A DNA stretch of 62,868 bases. Source: Nemertoderma westbladi (Eukaryota; Xenacoelomorpha; Nemertodermatida; Nemertodermatidae). How positions within the stretch are numbered: the first letter of the stretch is position 1; each line of letters opens with the position of its first letter. This document shows positions 43,383-53,481 of the stretch, piece by piece. The position numbers were made by a program, and so were the translations under genes. The notes below the pieces were generated by a model. It did no database searches. It saw nothing but the letters and a program-made list of their open reading frames with translations, and was not told the DNA's origin. The DNA lies in contig JAUCBJ010006857.1 of assembly GCA_032718475.1 (NCBI GenBank), positions 1-62,868 of the forward strand. The letters are read 5' to 3'.

Positions 43383-43521
43383 CTAAAGTACCAGAGTGAA
43401 GCCAGCTGCAGTCATTACGACGACCAATGGGATGACCAGGTTGTTGCCATGGTTGCATTTATCAGTATCGCAGCAGTGTACGGCGCATTTGGCGTCTTTC
43501 TCTGCTCTTTTGATTGTATGT
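43383..43521 (-). CDS. C-terminal exon of a Ly6/uPAR-like GPI-anchored protein (host gene, partial)
   Basis: Minus strand. A splice acceptor (TTACATTCGTTTCAG) precedes 43521, and the frame runs to TAG at 43385-43383. The encoded piece has KCAVHCCDTDKCN, the CC-x4-CN ending of the three-finger Ly6/uPAR (LU) domain, then a short polar stretch (HGNN) and a hydrophobic tail (LVIPLVVVMTAAGFTLVL) with nothing after it, as in GPI-anchor signals. Such proteins sit on the outer cell surface. Earlier exons, with signal peptide and first cysteines, must lie to the right, beyond the nested retrotransposons, so the BEL nest would lie in an intron. Only one exon is seen and no search was possible. Confidence 0.6.
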
Positions 43522-43524
43522 GCT

Positions 43525-43850
43525 GAAACGAATGTAATTTGATGTACAGTAGTTTGAGGTTTAACAAAATAATAGTTTTTATTATAATTACCCCAATTTA
43601 ACACACGGATATGGATTTAACAAGGTGTAGTAAAATAAAGTCTAGTACTGGAGGTATTTAGGTTAATCTTGTATACAATATTGCAGTATTAAAAGGGGTA
43701 AAATATGGCGTGAGTAAGAAATTGAGGAGAGGAGGTGTTTCAAGTAAGCAAACAGAGGATGAAAGAACAAAACCAACTGTAGTTCTGTATGTTATATGGA
43801 ATAGATGATTGTGTGTTGGGATAGTGTAATTATCTTGGTGGAAGGTTGTT
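43525..43850. other. Putative intron of the Ly6-like gene / boundary of BEL element 4
   Basis: AT-rich sequence without a gene. The left end of BEL element 4 is not clear. Confidence 0.3.
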
Positions 43851-45755
43851 TACAATAGGGGGGGGGGGGGGGGGGGGGGGGGCAATACACTATTGATAAA
43901 AGGTCATTGCTAGAGAGATAACGGTTGATATGAGAGGTGTTAATATAATTGGAGTCAGATGTTATCAATATTGTATTGTACATTATAACCAGAGACTTGT
44001 TGGTGTAGTGGTTCATTTATTATTGTACAATTCTAGGAGAGTCTTGGTAAGGTGCCGAAACCGGAATACAGCCGACCTAAACCGGAACATAATGCTGCAG
44101 ACGCACTTCCAAGAGTGAGGCAATCATTGCCATATGCAACCGTGCAGGGGACTACAAGTCCACAGAACAACTATAGTGGCTATAGAAGAAACAACACCCC
44201 TGATACGGGTATATGCAACCAAAACAATAAACCATCTGAGTCGGACCTGGATGAAATACGCGAGACGCTATACAGAGAGCGTTATAATCCAAACTACAGG
44301 TGTCAGCTACATAGAAATGGGATGCATAAGACCATCGATTGGAACCAGTGGCAGGCATTGCTGAAAGAAGATCGATTATCCTATACAGGGAGATTTTGAT
44401 TATGCCACAGATGCGCGTTCGGGAGGACATAGGAAGGATAGGTGTCGAGAACATCCACCGAAGTATGCTGAGACCAGTGAGACTGGAGGCCAAACAATGG
44501 CGACAAGTACTGGGAAATTTAAGAAGCAAGGAACAGTGTTACTGGGAGTGGTGCCAGTAAGAATGATGGGAGAGAATGGGTGATCGGTAACTGTTCGCGC
44601 TTTTAGACATTTAACAGTTTAACCTGCTATGTAATTTAAGTGTCTCTTGAATCGACTTTTGCCCGTACTAATTGACATCAGCTGAAGCCAGTCTAGCGCG
44701 GCGTATGACCCCCGGGTGTGGGAGACTGGTTTCAGTTCTAGAGCAGTTATTGCAGTAGGCTACTTTGCATTATTCGATTGATCACTACTATATAATCTCC
44801 GACAACTATATTTACTTTCGGGGAAATATTAACAGTTCCTTTGGGATGTGGCGCTTTAAGTATCAAACAGAGTTATGACTTACACTAATCACAACTAGTG
44901 GCAATAAGATATCGCAAATGTCGCATTCTTTAGGAATGCTTTATTAACCTTCACACTAACTTCACACTAATATTCGCACTAATGCACACTGATTTGCCAA
45001 CTGTCACTGATTTTGGTCATATATAAGGAGGATTGCCACTCACATACGTTGGGATTATGAAATAGCATTTATTTTACACAAAACCACTATAAATTGAGCC
45101 ATAATTGCTACTGATACACTCTTCTGCTTACCTCAGTAATTAAGCAAGTTGAGGGGGATTTAATGATTGTTTATCAGTATTCTCCAAATATAACATCCAT
45201 TAATATAAACAGCAATTAACAATATATGAATACAGTATTAAAGCAGTGCTGTGAAAGGAGTCAGTATACAGTGTGATTTACGTTAGGGTAGTTCGATGTG
45301 ATATGTCGAGTTAATAGATTTGCGTTCCTATGACTCTAAGCCACTGATTATAGGGCGAAAGTTTGAAAGTCAGAATGTCCGAATGAATTCTGAACGAAGT
45401 ATGAATTCTCGGAAAACTGCCGCATTGCGTCATCTCCCATAGGCCGCTGTAAACAGAGAAAGGGAGATTGATTGACTGAAAATATATGTCAACAAAGAAC
45501 ATTCCTCACACAAAGGAACAGCTGGTAGATTTCGTCATTCCAACTCTGGGTTTTTTGACAGACACGTAGTTGTACAATTCTAGCCTTTTAGAGTATTTAG
45601 CGCATTGCGCAAAATGACTGATTTTGTCCGCAAAAGCTTTTACCGTAACAACACTGATGTTGATCGACAGTGGGGCAGCATTCACATTGACGGAGAGCTG
45701 GATAGCAGATAGGCTACAACTAAAGACGAGGTCGAATAAGATGGCGGTCAGCACC
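43850..45755 (+). pseudogene. BEL element 4 relic (element 1/2 family), Gag-protease region
   Basis: Plus strand. A 25-G run (43858-43882) is followed by sequence that aligns with element 2 Gag: PYATVQGTTSPQN, LYRERYNPNYRCQLHRNGMHKT and WQALLKEDRLSYTG at 44100-44395 (the zinc-binding region), then LLGVVPVRMMGENG to 44580. The aspartic protease resumes at 45650 (LMLIDSGAAFTLTESW, catalytic Asp present) and stops at 45755. Between the two is a solo LTR inserted with a GTAAC duplication, and after 45755 BEL element 5 begins. The frames are broken by stops and indels. Confidence 0.8.
44592..45644 (-). repeat. Solo LTR of the BEL element 3 family (1053 bp)
   Basis: Reverse complement of the element 3 LTR: begins TGTTCGCGCTTT (the LTR end) and finishes GCAAAAGCTTTTACC (the LTR start, last base changed). 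Flanked by GTAAC at 44587-44591 and 45645-45649, a 5-bp target duplication, so it is an inserted element reduced to one LTR. Diverged and shorter than 1224 bp. Confidence 0.8.
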
Positions 45756-47755
45756 TGTAAAAGCTTTTGCGGACATAACAAGTCATTTTTACGCAATGCG
45801 TTGAATACTCTAAAAAGGCCTAGAATTGTTCAGCTACGCGTCTGTCAGAAAATAAACTGAGATGACGAAATCTGTCAGCTGATTCTTTGTGTACGTGGAG
45901 GTTTCTTTGTTTGGACATATTTTTAGCCAATCAGAACAAGCTTCCCTGTTATGCCAATAGAGCCCTATAGAAAATGGCGTAATACGGCAGTTTTCTGAGA
46001 ATCCTATTCCATTCTGGATTCAGTCATAAGTCCAGACGTTTCAGACTTTGCCCAAAAACATCGAGCCCCTCGAACGCTTGTTCGGTAATGCGCACCACTG
46101 CCGATGATAATAGAGACGCCTTCTCTAAAGCGGTTATCAACAACATCAAACAAGATATTTACATGGAAGACAATCTAAAGTCCCTCCCATCGGTGGAAGA
46201 AGCAATCGATATTGCCAAGGGAACGGTAGAGTGCTTACAACGAGGTGGATTTCGCCTAACCAAATTAACTAGTTACTCCCGTGAGTTCCTGGAATCGATC
46301 CCAGTAGAAGATCGAGGTGTTAAAGATCTTGACCTCATTAAGGACGTCTTCCCGAAACCAAGACCCTTGGACTGAAATGGGACACGGAGAGAGACATTTT
46401 ATTTTTCCAACTGAAACAACATGATAATCCTGTTTGAACTAAACGGATTTGCCTGAGTATTCTGAGCACTTACTTCGATCCATTGGGATTCATTAGCCCC
46501 GTAATCCTAGTTGCTCGGAGCTTGTTACAACAAATGTGGCTCGAAAACCACTCTTGGGATGATCCACTCCAGGGAGAACTGCTAAAGAAGTGGATGAAGT
46601 GGGAGGATTCTTTACCATCTATCGAGTATTTTAAGATTTCCCGCTCGTATTTTGGTCACGTTCTCCCTACGTATTCCTATCAACTCCATGTTTTTGGAGA
46701 CGTCAGCGATATTGGAATAGGTATAGTAGCCTACCTGAGGGTTGAAAAGATTTAGTCTTTAATCATTTAAAGATTTAGTCGATTGAGATATATAAAGATA
46801 TATCCTTATAACAACAGGTTGTTGACCTGAGAAAAATCTGTTAAATTTTTACAGCATTATTATAATAAAATGATGACAAAATCTGTTAAACCCTTAGATC
46901 CTCTAAAATTTTAGTCGATTAAGATATCGTAGTACTTACCGATACCCTTAAAAGACAAAAAATTTCTGGAATCAGGGATCAGAGTCCCCAGACCTGTTCT
47001 GGAATAAAACTGTGTCTATTTTAATATCAAATAATAAAATTCATGGGAACAAATTTTAAATTCATATCCTCTCATGAATTTAATAAAAAGTTGTCATTTT
47101 ACACAATTTATAAACATTCCCAAAATTACGTTAATTAATAGATCATGGGAGCAGAGATTCACCCTATTAAGTATATCAGTGTGAGAGAATCACCAGTGTA
47201 CAGTCAATAGCCAACAAAATTATAAAATCATGTATAAGGGGAATATTGACAACTAAAGAGTCACTATTAAATACCATCCCAGATCTGTATGCATGAGAAA
47301 TACCCTAATTCTACCGCTAGCTTTGCATAATGTCACCATAGTAACAACCACGCTAGAATTCGAAACGAGTTAAAATAACAATAGAAAGCTTACTCCATTG
47401 AATAGCATGCGTAATAAATAGCACCCTTATAGTATCTAAAGATACATAATAATAACGTGGCATTCTGGAAGGCATCTGACTAACGGACAAATGGCCCTAA
47501 TTTGTACAAAATGTGGCAGGAATCTGGAATTTGTGTATTTATAGGTGAATGTTACTACTAAAGTGTGTTTACAGTAGCGAGTCGCAATTGTGAAAGTTAC
47601 CCTACATCTGTATCAAGTACCTCCAGTATATTCGAGCCCTTGGGACGGACAGTGGAGTGACTCGCGCTGGTTATTGTTGTCGTTGTGTGGCTACTATGTT
47701 GGCGAGGGGCACAGCGATAACAGTACATCAGCACTGAGGATCTCAGCGCTGTCCG
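45756..47755 (+). pseudogene. BEL element 5 relic (element 3 family)
   Basis: Begins with the LTR start TGTAAAAGCTTTTGCGG at 45756, LTR sequence to about 46065, then directly BEL reverse transcriptase: 46088-46375 (TADDNRDAF, DIYMEDNLKSLPSVEEAI, GGFRLTKL) where the catalytic box is YMED instead of YMDD. 46483-46755 holds the region after RT and the start of RNase H (MGFISPVILVAR, LHVFGDVSDIGIG). From about 46880 it matches the 3' noncoding region of element 3 (20720-21782). It is cut at 47755 by the LTR of element 2; its right end lies outside the window. Gag, protease and the start of RT are deleted. Confidence 0.8.
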
Positions 47756-47824
47756 TGTGACGGGATCATAGATCCCGACCGGGTTAGATTTAGTACGCGT
47801 CACCGTTCTGGGGGGGCTGTCGAG
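47756..47824 (-). repeat. 3' LTR of BEL element 2, distal piece
   Basis: TGTGACGGGATC..GGGTTAGATTTAGTACGCGT matches the 5' LTR end at 62723-62791. It is separated from the rest of the LTR (52956-53430) by the Gypsy insertion. Total LTR about 540 bp. Confidence 0.9.
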
Positions 47825-48060
47825 TGTAAGACTAACTATATGACAGTGTACAGTAGAATTGATATGTCAATATCTAATTACCGCAATCAATAATTAATTA
47901 TCATGTAACTATGAGTATTCATACAGTACACGGAGCTAACACACATTTAACCTTTGGCCTTGTATTGTATCATATACCACTATTCTTAATGTAATAAAAT
48001 TCATTCACTAGTTAACAGAAAACCGTTGTTTTTATTTTATGAGACTAGTCAGTCTTATAT
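47825..48060 (+). repeat. 5' LTR of the Gypsy element
   Basis: 236 bp, identical to 52720-52955 when compared by eye; short terminal inverted sequence TGTAAGAC/GTCTTATA. Confidence 0.95.
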
Positions 48061-48074
48061 TGGTGACCCGGACT
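48061..48074 (+). promoter_or_regulatory. Primer-binding site TGGTGACCCGGACT
   Basis: Directly after the 5' LTR, beginning TGG as expected for pairing with a tRNA 3' CCA. CsRn1-type elements are known for a tRNA-Trp-like site with a similar TGGTGACCC start; the exact tRNA is not proven here. Confidence 0.75.
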
Positions 48075-48179
48075 TAAAACAAACAGCCTAATTATATTTA
48101 AAAAAACATTTACCATTTTTTTATTACAATCACTAGTTAAAAACTGCTATAAAATCTACTGTACAAAACCAACGTAATA

Positions 48180-51100
48180 ATGTCGAAACCCGAACAACTT
48201 CAGAAATTTCGGAAGGCAGAATTAATAGAAACTCTGGTTCAACTCAATTCTCACGTTCCTAACTACGAACCCCCAAAAGTGAAGGCCGAAATAATTATCG
48301 AATTGGAAAAAGAAAATCCTTCGGCCGTGCGCATGATTCTCCAAAAGATTGTGGATGCCGGTCATGACGAGTCTTCAGGGAGAGGTGATCCAACAGCCAT
48401 TATTCTAAAAACTCGATTACCCGAATTTTACAACAAAGACGCTCGAACATGGTTTCAACAGATTGAAGCTGTGCTTCACGGACAGACCAACCACTCAAAG
48501 AAATCCAATTTACTAGCGTCTCTTCCAACGGAAATTATTCTCGATGCAGGTGTTAATGTGGAAGACTCATTCAATACTATCAAAGAGAACATCATATCAC
48601 ATTTAGCCGATAGTGATGAGCGACGATTGCGAAAACTACTTGAGGCCCAGGAGCTCGGGGACCGCAAACCCTCTGCCATCATTAGGCAGATGCAGCGCCT
48701 AGCTCCAGGTACTGGTAATGATCAAATCATACGTCTCCGTTTCCTGGAGATCCTACCGCCAACTATCAGCATTGTTCTAAGTACTCTCGGTGATCTGTCT
48801 TTAGAGAAGCTTGCAGAAATTGCCGACAAAATGATCGAGCAACAGCAATCACAATCTACCAATCCATTTGTTGCACAGGTCTCCGAACTTAATATTCTAC
48901 AACAGTCACAGAAACTTCTGATTGAGTCTCAAAAGTTGCTCAGCGATCAAGTTGCTGAGATCAACTCTCAGCTAAAAGATCTTTCATCATCTCGGAGCGG
49001 TCGTTCCCGTTATCGCCGAACGCCATCTAGGGGAGGTTATTCTCGTAATCGATCCCAATCGCGTGGTCCCTATCGATCGCAGTCACATAGTCGCAGCTAC
49101 GATCCTAAAGGATCATGGTGCTATTACCACTTTCAGTTTGGACAAGACGCTGCCAAATGTCAACCACCATGCAATTACCAAATGCGAAAGGGACCGAATA
49201 ATCCAGGTAACTCAGATAATAATATAGGATTTAATGCAAATAATAATAATAGTGCTAATAATAATAATGAAATTTACTCCATAAATGTAAAGGCAGATCC
49301 TGTTGATCAATTTTTAGTAGATTCTGGCAGTGACTTTTCGATTTTACCTAAATGTTACTCACATTTGTTAGAATCTACTTCTGATAATTTACTTACTACT
49401 TTAACAGCCGCCAATTCGTCTAATATCAAAACCTACGGTTGTGGAAATTTAAATTTTTCCATTCCGAGTTTATCTGCTAGGAAATTTTCGTGGAAATTCA
49501 TAGTAGCTGATGTGAGTCAACCTATTTTGGGTTTGGATTTTTTGCGGCATTATAAAGTAAATATTGATTGTAAGAACGGACGAATCTTTATGGAAACTAG
49601 AAATACAAATATCAATGGTATAATTCACGATTCTAGTAATTATTCTGAAACTTTTAGTAGTGCGTCTGTTCGCAAATCTAATAAGTCTTCTATATTTTTG
49701 TTGAAACATATTTTGCTTATTTTGCTTTTTGTTGCTAGTTGTCCATTTATTTTCATATCTAATCGATCTTTCCTATCGCAACTTTTTCTTATCTTTTGTA
49801 TATTATTATGTTTTATAGGTGTTATTGGTATTACAAGTGACAAAAGTGCAGTCGGTAGCACTGGTACGTATAAAGTTAATTATATAAAAGCCACGACAGA
49901 CATGAACTTATACAATGTACAAAATCCCCAAGTTAAAAATTTATTGTGTGAATATAAGTCAGTTTTCAGCGAAATTTCTGCAGCAGATCCCATTAAGCAT
50001 CCAGTTAAGCATCATATTATAACTACAGGCCCGCCTTGTTACTCAAAACCCAGGCGATTGTTTGGAAGTCGATTAGAATCTGTACGTAATGAATTTGACA
50101 TCTTACTTCGCAACAGAATTATTGAGCGGAGTGAATCACCTTGGAGTTCTGCGCTGCATACAGTATTAAAAGCAGACGGTTCTATAAGGCCCTGTGGTGA
50201 TTATAGAAATTTAAATAAGCAGACTGTGCCTGACAACTACCCAATGCCCAACATGGCCGATATAACAGATAATTTTCGAGGTTGTACAATTTTCACAAAA
50301 ATTGATTTAGCTAAAGCATTTCATCAAATTCCTGTAGCAGATGAAGATGTAAACAAAACTTCTATCACTACACCGTTTGGTATGTTTTCATATCGTAGAA
50401 TGCCTTTCGGATTAAGAAACGCAAGTCAGTCATTTCAAAGGCTCATAGATATGGTATTATATGACGTTAAATTTGCTGTGGGATATATAGATGACATCTT
50501 AATTGCGAGTCAAAATCCTGAACAACATTACAGAGATGTTGAAGCAGTTCTCGAACGTTTGAAACGCTACGGATTAAAGGCAAAAATCTCGAAGTGCTCA
50601 TTCTTCAAAAATGAAGTCAAATTTTTAGGTTACGAAATTTCGAAACATGGAGTTCGCCCCATTGATACTAAATTGGAAGCAGTTAGAAATTTTTCAGAAC
50701 CGAAAACAGTTGCTTCGCTCCGACGCTTTCTCGGTACTTGTGGTTTCTATCACCGCTTTGTACCAAAATTTTCTACAATAGCTGCTCCCTTAACTGATCT
50801 AACAAGGAATACATTAAAGAGTGCTGATATTGAATTTACTCCAGATGAAAGATCCGCATTTAATTCATTAAAACAAGCTCTATCCAACGCAGTCACCTTG
50901 GCATTTCCTCAGAAAGACGCACCTATTGTAGTTACCACCGATGCATCGAATTACGCCATCGGCGCAGTGATTAATCAAACCGTAAATGGCCATTCCGAAC
51001 CTTTAGCATTTTACTCTAAAAAACTAACGCCAAATGAATGTCAAAAATCAACATTCGATCGAGAACTTTTAGCGATATTCTCTGCTTTAAAGCATCATGA

Positions 51101-51788
51101 ATGGTTGCTTGGACAGAATATCACTATATTGACGGACCACAAACCACTTTTGAACTGTCTCAATATGAAAAATCCAAGTCCGCAGCAGGCTCGTTGGCTT
51201 TCCTACATTTCCGAGTTTGACAGCACAATTAAATACATAGCTGGTTCAGAAAATATAGTTGCTGATGCCCTATCACGCCCTCTAGCGGCCATTTCGTTAG
51301 ATAATTTTGAGGAATTATCTGACTATCAGTATAAAGATAATTCGTTGCAGCAATTCTTTGCTAAAACAACATTGCCCTTAAAACAGCTGAAAAAAAACGG
51401 CAAAACTGTTTACTATGACAACTCTGGTGAAAATCTTAGACCATACTTACCAACTAAACTCAGAAAGAAAATTTTTCACACTTTTCACAATCTATCTCAT
51501 GCCGGTCCTGAAGAAACACGGAAACTAATATGCGCGCGATATATTTGGCCCGCAATGAATCGTCAAATAAAAGAATGGGCACGGGAATGTCTTGAATGTC
51601 AGAAGTCAAAAATCTCTCTTCATACTAAACCGCCCATTGGAACTATTCCAACTTTGTCGCGTCTAGATACAGTTCACCTGGATATAGTCGGCCCATTGCC
51701 ATCTTCATGTGGACACATATCTATTTACTGCGGTCGATCGGTTTACTCGATGGCCAGAAGTTGTGCCCCTACGATCTATTTCCGCTGA
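48180..51788 (+). CDS. Gypsy Gag-Pol polyprotein (1202 codons, to a frameshift in integrase)
   Basis: ATG 48180. Gag (about 1-340) has an Arg/Ser-rich stretch (273-312) and an unusual C-x2-H-x9-C-x3-C zinc motif from C314 (CYYH..KCQPPC), the CHCC motif of CsRn1-type elements. An Asn-rich linker follows. Aspartic protease: LVDSGSDF with D381. Then a two-helix hydrophobic stretch (about 505-552). RT has YIDD (769-772). RNase H shows TTDASNYAIG, DRELLAI, TDHKPL and VADALSR. Integrase has the zinc region (H..H, CLECQKSK) and first Asp (HLDIVGP). At about 51715 the frame slips; the rest of integrase is in another frame (51709-52482). Gag and Pol are fused in one frame. Confidence 0.92.
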   Translation: MSKPEQLQKFRKAELIETLVQLNSHVPNYEPPKVKAEIIIELEKENPSAVRMILQKIVDAGHDESSGRGDPTAIILKTRLPEFYNKDARTWFQQIEAVLHGQTNHSKKSNLLASLPTEIILDAGVNVEDSFNTIKENIISHLADSDERRLRKLLEAQELGDRKPSAIIRQMQRLAPGTGNDQIIRLRFLEILPPTISIVLSTLGDLSLEKLAEIADKMIEQQQSQSTNPFVAQVSELNILQQSQKLLIESQKLLSDQVAEINSQLKDLSSSRSGRSRYRRTPSRGGYSRNRSQSRGPYRSQSHSRSYDPKGSWCYYHFQFGQDAAKCQPPCNYQMRKGPNNPGNSDNNIGFNANNNNSANNNNEIYSINVKADPVDQFLVDSGSDFSILPKCYSHLLESTSDNLLTTLTAANSSNIKTYGCGNLNFSIPSLSARKFSWKFIVADVSQPILGLDFLRHYKVNIDCKNGRIFMETRNTNINGIIHDSSNYSETFSSASVRKSNKSSIFLLKHILLILLFVASCPFIFISNRSFLSQLFLIFCILLCFIGVIGITSDKSAVGSTGTYKVNYIKATTDMNLYNVQNPQVKNLLCEYKSVFSEISAADPIKHPVKHHIITTGPPCYSKPRRLFGSRLESVRNEFDILLRNRIIERSESPWSSALHTVLKADGSIRPCGDYRNLNKQTVPDNYPMPNMADITDNFRGCTIFTKIDLAKAFHQIPVADEDVNKTSITTPFGMFSYRRMPFGLRNASQSFQRLIDMVLYDVKFAVGYIDDILIASQNPEQHYRDVEAVLERLKRYGLKAKISKCSFFKNEVKFLGYEISKHGVRPIDTKLEAVRNFSEPKTVASLRRFLGTCGFYHRFVPKFSTIAAPLTDLTRNTLKSADIEFTPDERSAFNSLKQALSNAVTLAFPQKDAPIVVTTDASNYAIGAVINQTVNGHSEPLAFYSKKLTPNECQKSTFDRELLAIFSALKHHEWLLGQNITILTDHKPLLNCLNMKNPSPQQARWLSYISEFDSTIKYIAGSENIVADALSRPLAAISLDNFEELSDYQYKDNSLQQFFAKTTLPLKQLKKNGKTVYYDNSGENLRPYLPTKLRKKIFHTFHNLSHAGPEETRKLICARYIWPAMNRQIKEWARECLECQKSKISLHTKPPIGTIPTLSRLDTVHLDIVGPLPSSCGHISIYCGRSVYSMARSCAPTIYFR

Positions 51789-52482
51789 GAGTATAGCTAA
51801 TGCATTTCTGGATTCGTGGATTAGTCGTTTCGGTATCCCACTTAAAATAATTACAGATCAAGGATCTCAATTTGAGTCGAGGTTATTCAGAATTTTAACA
51901 AATCAACTAGGAATTGAACGTGCGAGGACAACTGCATACCATCCTGCTTGCAATGGTCTTGTAGAAAGGTTTCACAGGCAACTTAAAAACTCACTTCGAG
52001 CGAAATGTAATAACGAAAAATGGTTCAACGAATTGCCATTAGTACTTCTTGGAATTAGATCCGCAGCTGGTTGCCATGGTTACTCCCCATCACAGCTTCT
52101 CTACGGAACTGAGTTATATCTACCCGGACAATTCTTCGAACCTGAGAAATTAACCGATTTGCCAGACTTCGTTTCTAAGCTCTATAATAAAGTTGATTCT
52201 TTCATTCCACCGGTAAGAGTTCATAAATCTAAATCCTATGTTCCGACTTCACTGAAATATGCGAAGCAGATTTGGTTGAGAGACCCCATTAAACGTGGAT
52301 CACTGAAACCTTGCTATCTCGGACCATACCCAGTAATACAATTGGGTGACAAAACCGTCACCATTCAACGACACAATACACCCGAGGTAATTTCTCTAGA
52401 CCGGGTGAAACCAGTTATAGAAAGTGAGGCTAAAAATGAAACTCATGTAAAATTAAATAAGCGTGTTACATTCAAATTATAA
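51709..52482 (+). pseudogene. Gypsy integrase, remainder in shifted frame
   Basis: Continues the integrase core in the +1 frame: FTAVDRFTRWPEVVPL, ITDQGSQFES with the second catalytic Asp, GLVERFHRQLK with the catalytic Glu, and the GPY/F motif (CYLGPYPVIQL) in the C-terminal domain. The apparent GTG start is only where the frame opens. A single-base change near 51715 explains the split; everything else looks functional. Confidence 0.9.
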
Positions 52483-52705
52483 TTTCATATTTTAAATTAG
52501 ATTTTTTTTTCTTTAATGCAGTGCGTATTATATACTGTATGTATTGTTAATATGGAATTGAATTTAACTTAATCGTATTTAAATCTTATTTAACATAATT
52601 AGTGAATATCTGAATAATATTTTCCTATTTTGTGACGATATCATGTGTAATCTAGAAACAAATATATTATATTACTTCCAAATTTATATTAGTGCTCCGC
52701 TTTTT

Positions 52706-52719
52706 AAGAAAGGGAGTTA
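52706..52719 (+). promoter_or_regulatory. Polypurine tract of the Gypsy element
   Basis: AAGAAAGGGAG (52706-52716) lies three bases before the 3' LTR, as expected for plus-strand priming. Confidence 0.8.
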
Positions 52720-52955
52720 TGTAAGACTAACTATATGACAGTGTACAGTAGAATTGATATGTCAATATCTAATTACCGCAATCAATAATTAATTATCATG
52801 TAACTATGAGTATTCATACAGTACACGGAGCTAACACACATTTAACCTTTGGCCTTGTATTGTATCATATACCACTATTCTTAATGTAATAAAATTCATT
52901 CACTAGTTAACAGAAAACCGTTGTTTTTATTTTATGAGACTAGTCAGTCTTATAT
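52720..52955 (+). repeat. 3' LTR of the Gypsy element
   Basis: 236 bp, identical to the 5' LTR by eye. Confidence 0.95.
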
Positions 52956-53430
52956 CGAGCTATAGTTATTTTGGCCGAAGGCCATTGGGGAAAATAACAG
53001 AGTTTGTGTTTCTCAGTGTTAATGTTCCGAATGATAATAGCACAGAATCAGTATGTAATTGATATCACAATACAGAATGACAGCAGTAAATCAGTAATAG
53101 ATATTGATCGGTGATGGTCGAAAACTATGACCAGTCTGCAACTCTGTGATTAATGAACTGACCGGTAAATCAGTAATACAGAATAGTTATATGATTGATA
53201 CACACAGATATTGGTTTCACCTCTTACTCTACTTGGCCTTCCGTACCCAGTGGATGCATTCCTATCTCTGTTCACGTGCTTCCCTCCCTGCTATTGGCTA
53301 ATATACTAATTGTCACTTTGGTACTCCCTGTGAGTGTTTCCCCTTCCTGCTAGCCTTTACTAGCTGTGTTCTCCCTCCGAGGCGGTTTGACCTCTCACCT
53401 CTCTCTGTGGCTTTAGGGCTTGTGTCCCCA
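52956..53430 (-). repeat. 3' LTR of BEL element 2, proximal piece
   Basis: Begins (minus strand) TGGGGACAC next to a G-run. The segment at 52956-53035 matches the 5' LTR at 62788-62868 (TTTTGGCCGAAGGCC, TGTTTCTCAGTGTTAATGTTCC). The start is inferred from the G-run. Confidence 0.8.
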
Positions 53431-53431
53431 A

Positions 53432-53481
53432 CCCCCCCCCCCAAAGTTGGTTATGAGGCGAGATTATTATTGGTAATCTCG
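53432..53481 (-). promoter_or_regulatory. Hairpin and G-run before the element 2 3' LTR
   Basis: CGAGATTA (53459-53466) pairs with TAATCTCG (53474-53481). A run of 11 C (53432-53442; G in the element's orientation) lies between it and the LTR. Same arrangement as 5329-5366 in element 1, with different stem sequence. Confidence 0.55.

Larger units (their letters stand above)
47825..52955 (+). mobile_element. Gypsy (Ty3-like) retrotransposon, CsRn1 type, young copy (5131 bp)
   Basis: Two identical 236-bp LTRs (47825-48060, 52720-52955) starting TGTAAGAC and ending GTCTTATAT, flanked by CGAG (47821-47824, 52956-52959). Because the next base is T on both sides, a 235-bp LTR with a 5-bp TCGAG duplication fits equally well. 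The uninterrupted target CTGTCGAGCTATAG is present at 62785-62798 in the other LTR of element 2. The element is complete apart from one frameshift in integrase. Confidence 0.95.
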
